Source: Chloroflexota bacterium (GTDB lineage: Bacteria; Chloroflexota; Dehalococcoidia; SHYB01). From it: 39,204 nucleotides of DNA. The position numbers were made by a program, and so were the translations under genes. The stretch lies in contig JACZVV010000017.1 in NCBI GenBank assembly GCA_022572465.1, positions 1 to 39,204 of the forward strand, written 5' to 3'. Positions 17,133-25,837 of the stretch are shown here, one piece after another (within the stretch, counting starts at the first letter, position 1; every line of letters starts with the position of its first letter). The notes below the pieces were generated by a model. It did not search any database and was not told the origin of the DNA. It saw nothing but the letters and a program-made list of their open reading frames with translations.

Positions 17133-18335
17133 TCACACCACGGCCTGGTCCCGGAACGACGCGATCTCTTCCCAGCTATAGCCGTGCTCCAGCAGCACCT
17201 CCTCGGTGTGCTCGCCGAACTCGGGCGCGGCGGACCGAGCCGCGCCGGGCGTCTCGCTGAGCTTGACCGGCACGCCGACCTGCTTGAGCTTTCCCAGCGT
17301 TGGGTGGTCGATCTCCGTCAGGTACTCGTTGGCGATGACCTGGGGGTCGACGGCCAGGTCGTCGTAGCCCTGGACCGGCGTGCACAGCACCGCCCTGGGC
17401 TTCAGGAGCCCCAGCCACTCGTCGCGGCCTCTGCTCTCGAACGCCTCGCCCAGGATGGCTTTCAGCTCCTTGCAGTTTTGTAGCCGGGCGGCGTGATCGA
17501 CGAACTTCGGGTCGTCGCGCAACCGGCCGAGGCCCATCACCTCGCAAACGTCGTCCCAGTGCCGGTCCGACTGGATGCAGCCCAGGGCGATCCAGCGGTC
17601 GTCGCCGCAGCGATAGATGTCGAACAGCGGGTTCGAGGCCTGGTCTGCCCGGGGCATCGGCAGCTCGCCGTTGAGGAGGTAGCCGTTGATGGCCAGCGCC
17701 TGGAGGATCATCTGGCCGCCTAGCTGGGAGATCTCGACGTGCTGCCCGATACCGGTGCGCTCCCGGGCCACGATGGCCAGCAGCACGCCGTAGGCCAGGG
17801 TGAACGCGCCCATCTGGTCCGCCAGGCCGCCGGCCGAGCGGTAGACGATTCCGGGGTCGTTCACCGAAAGCAGCGACATGATCCCGCCCCTGGCCTGGCC
17901 CAGGATGTCGTAGACGCCGTCGCGGGCGTCGGGCCCCTTGGAGCCGAAGCCGGAGACCGAGGCATAGATGATGCGGGGGTTGCGCTTTCGACATGCTTCG
18001 AAGTCGACGCCCAGCCTCTCGACGACGCCGACCCTGAAGTTTTGCGTGACGACGTCGACGGCCTCCACCAGCTTGAAGAAGATCGCCTTTCCTTGCTCGC
18101 TCTTCAGGTTCAGCGTCACGCTCCGCTTGTTGCGGTTCATCGTCTGGAAGTAGGTGTTGACCCGTCGCTTGTGGCCCGAGCCGGCCGGGGTCAGGTTGCG
18201 GCCCGGGTCGCCATTGACCGGGTCTTCGATCTTGATAATCTCGGCCCCCATGTCCGAGAGCAGCACGGTGCCCCACGGTCCGTTCTGGTAGATGGTGAGA
18301 TCAAGGATGGTGATTCCATCCAGGGGTCCCGGCAT
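17133..18335 (-). CDS. CaiB/BaiF family III CoA-transferase
   Basis: 400-residue CoA-transferase nearly collinear with the one at 3269-4471: same PLDGITILDLT start, NGPWGTV, SDMGA, ARDG, and catalytic Asp at about D173 in GGLADQMGA. Substitutions are spread along the whole length, pointing to an old duplication kept for use rather than a recent copy. It precedes an MFS transporter gene by strand order, with an 82-bp gap, so uptake and CoA activation of one acid could be linked. Substrate unknown. Confidence 0.9.
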   Translation of the reverse strand: MPGPLDGITILDLTIYQNGPWGTVLLSDMGAEIIKIEDPVNGDPGRNLTPAGSGHKRRVNTYFQTMNRNKRSVTLNLKSEQGKAIFFKLVEAVDVVTQNFRVGVVERLGVDFEACRKRNPRIIYASVSGFGSKGPDARDGVYDILGQARGGIMSLLSVNDPGIVYRSAGGLADQMGAFTLAYGVLLAIVARERTGIGQHVEISQLGGQMILQALAINGYLLNGELPMPRADQASNPLFDIYRCGDDRWIALGCIQSDRHWDDVCEVMGLGRLRDDPKFVDHAARLQNCKELKAILGEAFESRGRDEWLGLLKPRAVLCTPVQGYDDLAVDPQVIANEYLTEIDHPTLGKLKQVGVPVKLSETPGAARSAAPEFGEHTEEVLLEHGYSWEEIASFRDQAVV

Positions 18336-18417
18336 CGCTTCCCTCCCATAGCCGTCGTCGCGTCTCGGCGCGACGCGTCGATTTGGGCGCTACTCTAGTC
18401 CTCCGGCGGTCTGGAAG

Positions 18418-19710
18418 TCAAAGCGGCGGCGCCGGCAGGCGCAATTGGGGCTTGGGCGCGAGGAGCAAGAAGCCGGCGCCGGCGACGAAGCAACCGAGGA
18501 AGCCGGCAAAGACGGCGGTGTACTCGCCGGTGGCGTCGAAGGCGGCCGTCGCGATGATCGGCCCCAGGGCGATGGCGCCCATCTGAAACGGGGTCGCCAA
18601 CCCGCGAATCGCGCCCAGGGACGCGCGGCCGAAGTAATCGGGCAGGATGAGCTGCTGCAAGATGACCATGGCGCCGAAGAATGGCCCGTAGACCGCGGCG
18701 AACAGGAAACCCAGAGCAGTGCTGTCGACCTGGATCAGCAAGTAGGTCGACAGGGCGAGGCCGATGTAGGTGACGATGAGGGCGGAACGGATCGAAACCC
18801 GCTCGGCGATGAAGCCGGCGGCCAGGGTGCCCACGCTGCCCGAGACCGACCACGCGACGACGATGAGAACGGCCGTCGCCGGCGACAGGCCCTGGTCCTC
18901 CAGGTAGGCCACCAGGTTCAGGCTGACTCCCGAGGCTACGATCATGCCCAGCAGCGTCGCAATGAGGGAGAGGTAGAAGGCTCGCGTGGCCAGGGCCTGG
19001 CGCAACGTGAAGTCGACCTCGCCGCGCGGGGCAACGGGCGCTACCTGGGCAGCGTCGTCCCGGTCCGGCGCCTGGTCGGGAGAGTCGCCGTCGGGCAGCA
19101 GGCCCATGTCCTCGGGCTGGCGGCGCAGCAGAAGAAAGGTGGGCAGCAAGGCCACCACCCACACGATCAGGCCGAGGGCCAGGAACCCCCACCGCCATCC
19201 GTAGGATCTCACCAGCGCCTGGGCTATCAGCGGCGTCGTGCCGTTGCCCACGCGGTTGCCCATGAACGAGATCGCCGCGGCTCGCCCTCGGCGGCGGATG
19301 AACCACTTGCTCACCGTGACCGAGCCGCCGATGTTGACGGCCCCTTGCACCGCGGCCCGGCCCACGATCATCGCCAGGTAGAACTGCCAGACCGCGTTGA
19401 CCGCGGCCATCGAGACCAGCGCGGCGCCCACCAGAAAAACGCCGACCGACATGATCCAGCGAGGCCCGAACCGGTCCAGGGCCGGCCCAACGCCCAGGCC
19501 GGTGAACCCTCCGACCAGGGTGCCGGCGCTGACGGCTCCGACGAACAGCGACCGGCTCCAGCCGAACTCCTCGGTGACCGGCCTGATGAAGACGCCGATG
19601 GTCGGGTTGAGCTGGCCCGTTTGGGCCGCCCCCACCAGAGCGACGACAGCGACGATAACCCAACCGTAGTAAATTCGTCTTTCCGGCTGGCGTCCTCTCG
19701 TGCTGGTCAT
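18418..19710 (-). CDS. MFS transporter, probable monocarboxylate-type
   Basis: 430-residue integral membrane protein with 12 predicted helices in two halves, joined by a charged loop (about 200-230, rich in Asp and Pro). The N-terminus YYGWVIVAVVAL and motif GPALDRFGPRW (A-like loop) match MFS carriers of the oxalate/formate and monocarboxylate type. The ATG at 19710 is the conserved start; the longer open frame upstream is not membrane-like. It is transcribed divergently from the amidase gene, 174 bp away, and lies upstream of a CoA-transferase on the same strand. Confidence 0.86.
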   Translation of the reverse strand: MTSTRGRQPERRIYYGWVIVAVVALVGAAQTGQLNPTIGVFIRPVTEEFGWSRSLFVGAVSAGTLVGGFTGLGVGPALDRFGPRWIMSVGVFLVGAALVSMAAVNAVWQFYLAMIVGRAAVQGAVNIGGSVTVSKWFIRRRGRAAAISFMGNRVGNGTTPLIAQALVRSYGWRWGFLALGLIVWVVALLPTFLLLRRQPEDMGLLPDGDSPDQAPDRDDAAQVAPVAPRGEVDFTLRQALATRAFYLSLIATLLGMIVASGVSLNLVAYLEDQGLSPATAVLIVVAWSVSGSVGTLAAGFIAERVSIRSALIVTYIGLALSTYLLIQVDSTALGFLFAAVYGPFFGAMVILQQLILPDYFGRASLGAIRGLATPFQMGAIALGPIIATAAFDATGEYTAVFAGFLGCFVAGAGFLLLAPKPQLRLPAPPL

Positions 19711-19884
19711 ATTCGGGGGTGGGCTGGGGAACGCTCGCGTGTACGGTAGCGAAGCGTCCCCGGGAATGCCGGCCCCGCCCAGGGAGACCGGCGGAGTCAC
19801 TGTACGGGTCGCCATCGAACGGGTCAAGGGCGGCCACAGCCCCGGTATGCTATCCTGCTGCCATCCCTCGACGGGAGGCGCGTC

Positions 19885-21324
19885 ATGCCCAGCGACTCCG
19901 ACCTGGCCTTCACCCCCGCGTACCAGCTTCGCGAGCTCATCGCTCAGAAGCAGGTGTCGCCCGTCGAGCTTACCGAGGCCTCCCTGCGCCGGATCGAAGC
20001 GCTGAACCCCAGGCTTAACGCATTCCTGACCGTCACCGCCGACGCGGCGCTGGCATCCGCCAGGGAGGCGGAGCAGGCCGTCCAGCGAGGCGACGCGCTC
20101 GGCCCGCTGCATGGCGTCCCGACGTCGTTCAAGGACCTGGCGCCGACCAAGGGCGTGCGGACCACGCGAGGGTCGCTGGCCTACGACGACTGGGTGCCCG
20201 ACTACGACGACATCGTGGTCGAACGGACGATCGGCGCTGGGGCCGTCAGCCTTGGGAAGACCAACACCCCGGAGTTCGGCCTCTCGGCCACCACCGAGAA
20301 TCGACTGGGTGACGACTGCCGGAATCCGTGGGACACGGGCCGGACCAGTGGCGGCTCCAGCGGCGGAGCGGCGGCGTCCGTCGCCGCGGGCATCAGCTCC
20401 ATCGCCCAGGGCAGCGACGGCGGCGGCTCCATCCGCATCCCCAGCGGCCTCTGTGGGGTGTACGGGATCAAACCGACCCAGGGGCGCGTGCCCCGGCGGG
20501 ACACCGGCAGCGGAAGCTGGTTTCCGGTGAACTTCTCATGCCAGGGCCCCATCGCCCGCACCGTGCGGGACGCCGCCATCTTCTTGCAGGTCATGGCCGG
20601 CCCTCACCCCGAGGCCGAGACGCTGACCATCGCCGGCGAGCCGCCGGACTACGTGGCCGCGCTGGACCGGGGCGTGCGTGGCCTGAGAGTGGCCTGGAGT
20701 CCGGCCCTGGGCTCCGCGGCCGTCGACCCCGAGGTGCGCGAAAGCGCCGCCCGAGCGGCGCAGGTCTTCGACGAGCTTGGCGCGTCGGTGGAGGAGGAGG
20801 ACCTGGAGCTCGATGTCGACCACCTGCGCGCGGCCTACGGGACGATCCGAGGCCCCAAGTACGTGCTGGACTACGGCGAGCTGCTCGACCGGAAGGGCGA
20901 CCTGTTGATGCCGGCGACGCAGCAGGCCATCGAGCGGGGGAAGGGCATCACCGGCGTTGCCCTCGTCGAGGCGATGGCCGACCTGCAGCGGTTCCGCGCG
21001 ACCGTCGAAGAGTTCTTCACGCGGTACGACCTGCTGCTGACGCCCTCCCTGGCGACGCCGGCCTTTCCCTGCGGCGAGGCGCCCACCGTCATCGACGGCA
21101 GGCAGGTCAACCCCAGGATGGGGTTCACGCCCTTCACCCTGCCCTTCAACATGGCCGGGAACCCGGCGGCCAGCGTCCCGTGCGGCTTCTCGTCCGGTGG
21201 CCTGCCCATCGGCTTGCATATCGTGGGACGCTGGGGCGACGAGGCCACCGTGCTGGCGGCGTCGGCGGCGTTCGAAGAGGTCCGTCCCTGGGCCGCGCAC
21301 CGCCCGCCGGTGGCTGGCGGCTGA
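19885..21324 (+). CDS. Amidase-signature family hydrolase
   Basis: 479-residue amidase with a complete Ser-cisSer-Lys triad: K83 (GVPTSFKDL), S158 (TSGGSSGG) and nucleophile S182 (DGGGSIRIP). Known members hydrolyse aryl and alkyl amides or act as GatA subunits. GatB and GatC are absent here, so a catabolic amidase is favoured. Its TGA stop is the loop of a GCGGC-TGA-GCCGC hairpin, and a second copy lies 50 bp on. It converges on the SDR gene of the hydantoinase operon, suggesting both serve nitrogen or amino-acid release from amides. Confidence 0.9.
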   Translation: MPSDSDLAFTPAYQLRELIAQKQVSPVELTEASLRRIEALNPRLNAFLTVTADAALASAREAEQAVQRGDALGPLHGVPTSFKDLAPTKGVRTTRGSLAYDDWVPDYDDIVVERTIGAGAVSLGKTNTPEFGLSATTENRLGDDCRNPWDTGRTSGGSSGGAAASVAAGISSIAQGSDGGGSIRIPSGLCGVYGIKPTQGRVPRRDTGSGSWFPVNFSCQGPIARTVRDAAIFLQVMAGPHPEAETLTIAGEPPDYVAALDRGVRGLRVAWSPALGSAAVDPEVRESAARAAQVFDELGASVEEEDLELDVDHLRAAYGTIRGPKYVLDYGELLDRKGDLLMPATQQAIERGKGITGVALVEAMADLQRFRATVEEFFTRYDLLLTPSLATPAFPCGEAPTVIDGRQVNPRMGFTPFTLPFNMAGNPAASVPCGFSSGGLPIGLHIVGRWGDEATVLAASAAFEEVRPWAAHRPPVAGG

Positions 21325-21379
21325 GCCGCATCATTATTTCCGGCCCACGGCGGCCTGAGGCGGCTGGCGGCTGAGCCGC
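21317..21379 (+). repeat. TGA-loop hairpin repeats (family II), tandem pair
   Basis: GCGGCTGAGCCGC at 21317-21329 and again at 21367-21379, within about 50-bp units that share TTTCCGGCCCA and a trailing CTGAGGC. The TGA of the first copy is the stop codon of the amidase. The unit matches 15295-15340. Confidence 0.7.
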
Positions 21380-21413
21380 GGCAACGTTTCCGGCCCAAGG
21401 TGGCGCTGAGGCG

Positions 21414-22334
21414 TCACGCCCTGGTATCTTTTCCGACGCCGCCGTACCAGCGGTACGGTCCCCCGCCCATGCTGGGCCTCTCGAACGCCGGCCCCAGCGA
21501 GTCTCTGAAGTAGCGCTCCAGGTCCTCGACGCTCCAGCCGTGGGGAAGGAAGGCGAAACGCTCCTCCATTGGGTGGCGCACCACCGCGAGGGAGTCGCCG
21601 CTCAGGAACAGCACCTGGCCTGAGACCCAGTCGGACGCGTCGCTGGCGAGGTAGATGACCAGGGGCGCCACCGTCTCGGGTGGCGGGGTCTCATCGCGCA
21701 TCTCTTCGATCGTCTGGCCTGGCCTGCGCCGCCAGGGCATGCGCATGCTGGGTTGCCGGCCCTCCTGGAGCGGCCTCGCGGCCGGGCTCAGCGCGTTGAC
21801 CCGGATGCCGTAGGGGGCCAGCTCCAGCGCCCAGGTGAACGTGGCGGAGATAATGCCGCCCTTCGATGCTCCGTAGGCTGAGAAGCGCTCCAGGCCCGCC
21901 ATCGCTCGCGACGCCAGATTGATGATGCTGCCGCTCCCTTGCTTCATCATGTGCCGCGCCGCGTGGCTGGTGCAGGCAAAGTGCCCCTTGAGATGGATAT
22001 CCACCGTCAAATCGAACTCCGCTTCGGTCAGCTCCCAAATCGGTTTCGGAATCGTCCGGTGGGCGGCGTTCACCAAGCAGTCGATGCGGCCGTAGCGCTC
22101 GACGCACGCCTCGATGACGCGGCGTCCGCCCTCCCAGGAATCGACCGGCTCGATGAGAGGGCTTGCGGTCCCGCCGGCCTGGCCGATCCCGGTCGCGAGA
22201 GCCTCGGCAGCCTTCGCGTTCACGTCGTTAATGAGGACGCTCGCCCCATGCTCGGCGAGGCTGCGGCAGAACGCCGCGCCAAGCAGTCCGGCGCCTCCGG
22301 TGACGACCACGGCTTTTCCATCGAGCCTTGGCAT
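21414..22334 (-). CDS. Short-chain dehydrogenase/reductase
   Basis: 306-residue SDR with the cofactor motif TGGAGLLG (12-19), NAA in the middle region, a Ser in NLASRAM and the catalytic YGASK. The acidic residue after beta-2 (INDV) favours NAD over NADP. The C-terminal 60 residues (SVEDLERYFRDSL...) extend past the classical SDR core, as in some multifunctional-enzyme-like members. It is the last gene of the minus-strand set with hydantoinase and carbamoylase, 91 bp downstream of the hydantoinase. Substrate unknown. Confidence 0.87.
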   Translation of the reverse strand: MPRLDGKAVVVTGGAGLLGAAFCRSLAEHGASVLINDVNAKAAEALATGIGQAGGTASPLIEPVDSWEGGRRVIEACVERYGRIDCLVNAAHRTIPKPIWELTEAEFDLTVDIHLKGHFACTSHAARHMMKQGSGSIINLASRAMAGLERFSAYGASKGGIISATFTWALELAPYGIRVNALSPAARPLQEGRQPSMRMPWRRRPGQTIEEMRDETPPPETVAPLVIYLASDASDWVSGQVLFLSGDSLAVVRHPMEERFAFLPHGWSVEDLERYFRDSLGPAFERPSMGGGPYRWYGGVGKDTRA

Positions 22335-22400
22335 GGGCCATCCTTGAAGAGATTCCGATCATCCCACGAGAACTTACGGAGGAACCGACCCAATGTCGCT

Positions 22401-22413
22401 GCGGCTCAGCCGC
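22401..22413 (-). repeat. TGA-loop hairpin repeat (family II), reverse copy
   Basis: On the minus strand GCGGCTGAGCCGC, 12 bases after the TAA stop of the hydantoinase gene. As with the other copies, it sits at the 3' end of a gene and reads in the gene's direction. Confidence 0.55.
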
Positions 22414-22425
22414 CCGGAGCCGCTG

Positions 22426-23838
22426 TTAGCCCGCGGGTCCGGCGATGGGAGGCAGCGGCCCCTTCCGGGCAAGGTAGGCGCCCGCGCCCGGCGTCAGCTC
22501 CAGCTTGCCGTCGTTGAGCAGCACACGCCCCCGCAGCAGGCTCATCACCGGCCAGCCCGAGATCTTCCAGTCCTCGTACAGCGTGTAGTCTGCCGTGACG
22601 TGCTGCTCCTCGCCGCGGATCGTCTTCTCCCGGTTCGGATCGATGATCAGGATATCGGCGTCGGCGCCGGCCTGAATGACGCCCTTACGGGGGAACAGGC
22701 CGAACAGCCGCGCGGGATTCTCGCTGAGGACGCGAGCCATCCAGGTGATGGGCAGGCCGCGTTTGACCACCCCTTCGCTGTACATCAGGGGCACCATCGT
22801 CTCCACGGATGGCGCGCCGTAGGGGATGGTTTTGCCCTCGCCGTCGAAGAAGATGTTCTTCCACCCGGCCTCTTTCTGCTCCCGGTCGAAGGACGCGTGG
22901 TCGCTGGCGACGCAGGAGATGAAGCCGTCCCGCGAGCCGCGCCACATGGCCTCCTGGTTCATGCCGTCGGCCGACCGCAGCGGCGGGCCGATCTTGGCGA
23001 ACGGTCCCCAGCGCTCCATCTCGGCGTCGGACAGCAGGAGATACTGGGGGCAGGTCTCCGTCCAGACTTGCTGGCCCGCGGCCTGGCTCTCCTTGATCCG
23101 CTCCAGGGCCAGGTGCGCGCTGAGGTGGACCACGTAGACCGGGCAGCCGGTCAGCTCGGCTATCTTCAGCGCTCGATTGGCCGACTCCTCCTCGGTCCAA
23201 TCGGGGTGGCTCGCCAGGAAGTCGCTCGGCCGGACGCGCTCCTCCCGGATCTGCCGCTGCTCCAGGTAGTCGATCACCAGGCCGCTCTCGCAATGGACCT
23301 GGGCCATGCCGCCGCTATCGCCGATGATCTCCATCGCCTCGGCGATAAAGTCGTCGGGGCACCAGATGCTCCCCCATTTGGGGTAGGCCATGAACATCTT
23401 GAACGTCGAGACGCCCATCTCCACCGCCCTGGGCACGCCCCGGAGCGATTGGGGGTCGTTGCGCAGGATGAAGTGGAAGCCGAAGTCCACCACCGAGTCC
23501 CGGTCGGCCTCTTGCCTGCGCTGCTCGATGGCCTGGGGGAGGTCGTTGTCCGGCCCCGCCGAGATGAAGTTGATGACCGTCGTGAGGCCGCCGTAGGCCG
23601 CCGCCTGGGGGCCGATGCGCCAATCGTCGTGGTGGCCGAAGTGCGTGTGAACGTCGATGGCGCCGGGCAGCACGTATCGGCCCGTGGCGTCGATCACACG
23701 CTTGCCGGGGGGCAGCGTCGCTTCCGGGCCGACGCCCACGATCGTCTCGCCCTGAATGGCCACCGAGGCCTCGAAGGCGGACGAGGAGGTGACGATGGTG
23801 CCGCCGCGAATGATGGTGTCGACCTCTTGTGGGCTCAT
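22426..23838 (-). CDS. Dihydropyrimidinase/hydantoinase-type amidohydrolase
   Basis: 470-residue cyclic amidohydrolase. Metal ligands: H64 and H66 (DVHTHF), carbamylated K147 (STFKMFMAYP), His in MAQVHCES, His in YVVHLSAH and Asp in ASDHASFD. This is the full binuclear set of hydantoinases, which open hydantoin or dihydropyrimidine rings to N-carbamoyl acids. The ATG at 23838 overlaps the TGA of the upstream carbamoylase (ATGA). The neighbour supplies the next step, so the pair should convert cyclic ureides to amino acids plus CO2 and ammonia. The exact ring substrate is not determined. Confidence 0.9.
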   Translation of the reverse strand: MSPQEVDTIIRGGTIVTSSSAFEASVAIQGETIVGVGPEATLPPGKRVIDATGRYVLPGAIDVHTHFGHHDDWRIGPQAAAYGGLTTVINFISAGPDNDLPQAIEQRRQEADRDSVVDFGFHFILRNDPQSLRGVPRAVEMGVSTFKMFMAYPKWGSIWCPDDFIAEAMEIIGDSGGMAQVHCESGLVIDYLEQRQIREERVRPSDFLASHPDWTEEESANRALKIAELTGCPVYVVHLSAHLALERIKESQAAGQQVWTETCPQYLLLSDAEMERWGPFAKIGPPLRSADGMNQEAMWRGSRDGFISCVASDHASFDREQKEAGWKNIFFDGEGKTIPYGAPSVETMVPLMYSEGVVKRGLPITWMARVLSENPARLFGLFPRKGVIQAGADADILIIDPNREKTIRGEEQHVTADYTLYEDWKISGWPVMSLLRGRVLLNDGKLELTPGAGAYLARKGPLPPIAGPAG

Positions 23839-24728
23839 GTTCGCTCCCTTGGGGCCGCGTCGGCGATGGCGCCGTACCATTCGGGACGGCGGTCGCCTAG
23901 CAGGTCCAGCTTCTCGATGTCCTTGAGCTGCGCCAGGTCCACCTCGGCCCACACCAGCTCGTCGCCGTCGGTCGCCGCCCGGGCCACCACGTTGCCGGTC
24001 CGCGGCTCCACGACGATGCTGTTGCCGATCATGCGTGTGCCGTTCTCCACGCCGGCTTTCGCCGCACCGACGACGAAGCAGTTGTTGGAGTGGGCCGAGG
24101 CGCGAAGGCAAAGCTCTGACGGGTTGATCTCCGCGGGGCGTTGGGTGGGGACCGGCGTCACGTAGGGCGTGAAGACGACCTGGGCGCCGTTCAACGCCAG
24201 GCCCCTGGCCGCCTCGGGAAACCGCCGGTCGTAGCAGATCTGAACGCCGATGGTGGCGCGAGGCGTCTCGAAGACAGGAAAGCCCAGATCGCCGGGCGTG
24301 AAGTAGCGCTTCTCCAGGCAGTTGAACCCTTCAGGCTTGGGCTCGACCCACCCCGGAAGGTGCATCTTCCGATACTTGCCCAGCACTTCGCCCTGGGCCC
24401 CAAAGATGGCGGCGGTGTTGTAGTAGCCGTCCCCTTCCCGCTCGGCATAAGGAAGGATGATGCTGATCCCCAGCTCCCCGGCCAACCGGTACAACGGCTC
24501 CGCGACCGCCGGAGGGAAATCCTCCTCGAAAAAAGGACGGATGTCATCGTACAGCTTGGCGGGGAAGTACGGAGTCAGGGCCAGCTCCGGGAAGCAGAGG
24601 ACGTGCACGCCCGCATCGCCGGCCTGGCTGAGCAGGGTGAGCATCCGCTCCACCATCACGCCCTTGTCGTCGTCGGCGGGGCCCATCTGCGCCGCCGCGA
24701 TCGTCACCGTGTCGCTCACGATCTCCAT
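23835..24728 (-). CDS. Carbon-nitrogen hydrolase, N-carbamoyl amino acid amidohydrolase-like
   Basis: 297-residue nitrilase-superfamily enzyme with the catalytic triad E48 (CFPELAL), K121 (YRKMHLPG) and C165 (QICYDRRFPE). The YDRRFPE context and the coupling to a hydantoinase favour N-carbamoyl-amino-acid or beta-ureidopropionate hydrolysis. It is the first gene of the operon, with a strong promoter 21-48 bases upstream. A TGAGGG lies too close to the ATG at 24728 to be an ideal ribosome site, so a GTG at codon 4 is an alternative start. It overlaps the next gene by four bases. Confidence 0.88.
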   Translation of the reverse strand: MEIVSDTVTIAAAQMGPADDDKGVMVERMLTLLSQAGDAGVHVLCFPELALTPYFPAKLYDDIRPFFEEDFPPAVAEPLYRLAGELGISIILPYAEREGDGYYNTAAIFGAQGEVLGKYRKMHLPGWVEPKPEGFNCLEKRYFTPGDLGFPVFETPRATIGVQICYDRRFPEAARGLALNGAQVVFTPYVTPVPTQRPAEINPSELCLRASAHSNNCFVVGAAKAGVENGTRMIGNSIVVEPRTGNVVARAATDGDELVWAEVDLAQLKDIEKLDLLGDRRPEWYGAIADAAPRERT

Positions 24729-24748
24729 CCCTCAGGAGTGATGAGGGC

Positions 24749-24776
24749 ATACTACACGCGCCCGGGGCACTGTCAA
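24749..24776 (-). promoter_or_regulatory. Predicted sigma70-type promoter for the carbamoylase-hydantoinase operon
   Basis: On the minus strand a perfect TTGACA, a 16-base spacer and TAGTAT (4 of 6). The end of the -10 is 21 bases from the ATG at 24728, giving a very short leader. Confidence 0.55.
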
Positions 24777-25039
24777 GGGCGCGGACGCGCAGTACATAGC
24801 CGCTGAAGTCGAGGCGCGGGCGGGGCGACGGGAGATACGGATCCCCTCTTGGGCGCCCCAGGCAGGCTCTCGTAGGCTATCCCGTCGCCGTCCAGCCCAT
24901 GGGGATCGTTCGCAGGCCCTCCGGCAGCCAGATAAAAGTCCTGGCCTGCCGCCGCGCAGGGAGGTCGCCCGGTGCAGACATGCGAAACAAGGTTTCGGGA
25001 GCCATTCTGAGACCGCCCACCGCGAGAGCACCCCTGTCT

Positions 25040-25144
25040 GGGCGTCCAGATTCACGTTTGACGGTATCAGAGGATTGGAGTATGGTTGCGCCCATCACCG
25101 TCACCCCGTCGATCAGGGCGCCAGCGGCCTGAAGCGGGGAATGC
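25040..25144 (+). repeat. Promoter/leader repeat, copy A (upstream of the OsmC-like gene)
   Basis: About 105 bp, homologous to 28574-28680 and 29440-29545. It contains TTGACG (25058), a 17-base spacer, TATGGT (25081), then a conserved leader with ATCAGGGCGCCAGC. The OsmC-like ATG follows 21 bases after the end of the repeat. The -35 and -10 matches are 5/6 and 4/6. Confidence 0.65.
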
Positions 25145-25164
25145 TGGCCAATAGGAGGAAGCAC

Positions 25165-25737
25165 ATGGGCACGTTTCCGGGCCTCGACAAGGGCAAACTA
25201 GAGGAGTTCCGTACGTTCGCGAACAAGAATCCGAAAGATGTGACTCTGGACTTAGAGGCGAAGACGGTTTGGGATGGCCACGCGGTAGGGCACGTGGGCA
25301 CGATCGGGCCGTGGACCATCGCTGGAAAACGAAACGACGCGCCGACCCGGAATTACAAAACGGAGTTCGGAATGTGGAAGGAGGTCGAGGAAATCCTCGG
25401 CATCCCCAACGCGCGCGATCGCACGGAGGCAATGGAGGCCGCCCTGTTGGGGTTGTCATCATGCGTCCACACCGCCATATGTCTGGTATCCGCGCGTGAG
25501 GGCATCACCTTCAAAGGGCTGGAGGTGACCGCGAAGGTGAAGGTGGACCCTAGACTCCTCTTCGGCTTCGTGGAGCCAGATCAGGCCGACGACTGTCTCC
25601 AGTCCATAGACGTTGACATCAAGGTGGACGGTGATCTCTCCGACGCGGAACGTAAAAGGGTCCTTGAGATGGCCGACTATTCGCCGGTCCATTTGATGGT
25701 GAAACAAGCCAACACTATCAACACCAGATTGACCTGA
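25165..25737 (+). CDS. OsmC-like protein
   Basis: 190-residue OsmC/Ohr-fold protein. The central helix carries LGLSSCVHTAICLV with C100, at the position of the first peroxidatic Cys. The second conserved Cys site reads DYSPVHLMV, with Ser173, so the two-Cys thiol peroxidase mechanism is probably not available. Many such single-Cys OsmC-like proteins are uncharacterised. An AGGAGGAA ribosome site precedes the ATG at 25165. The gene is probably transcribed alone from promoter/leader repeat copy A. Confidence 0.82.
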   Translation: MGTFPGLDKGKLEEFRTFANKNPKDVTLDLEAKTVWDGHAVGHVGTIGPWTIAGKRNDAPTRNYKTEFGMWKEVEEILGIPNARDRTEAMEAALLGLSSCVHTAICLVSAREGITFKGLEVTAKVKVDPRLLFGFVEPDQADDCLQSIDVDIKVDGDLSDAERKRVLEMADYSPVHLMVKQANTINTRLT

Positions 25738-25758
25738 GGCCTTTCGAACACCTAGAGC

Positions 25759-25783
25759 CTGGTATAACTTTAGGCCATACCAG
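25759..25783. promoter_or_regulatory. Inverted repeat, possible operator
   Basis: CTGGTAT, 11 bases, ATACCAG: a perfect 7-bp inverted repeat between the OsmC-like gene and the gene at 25838. Its left arm overlaps TATAAC, a 5/6 match to a -10 box without a clear -35. This fits either a regulator site on a weak promoter or a hairpin. Confidence 0.4.
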
Positions 25784-25837
25784 ACTCGCGGTACCGCATT
25801 CATTGCGCATGGGACGGACCGTGCAAAGGAGAAGCAG

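Larger units (their letters stand above)
24729..25164. other. 436-bp intergenic region between divergent genes
   Basis: It holds the minus-strand promoter of the carbamoylase operon (24749-24776) at one end and promoter/leader repeat copy A (25040-25144) at the other. The roughly 260 bp between them shows no convincing gene, hairpin or RNA. Confidence 0.5.

Noticed and set aside
22393-24165. 590-codon open frame on the plus strand
   Set aside because: Antisense to the hydantoinase gene, which has its full set of metal ligands on the minus strand.
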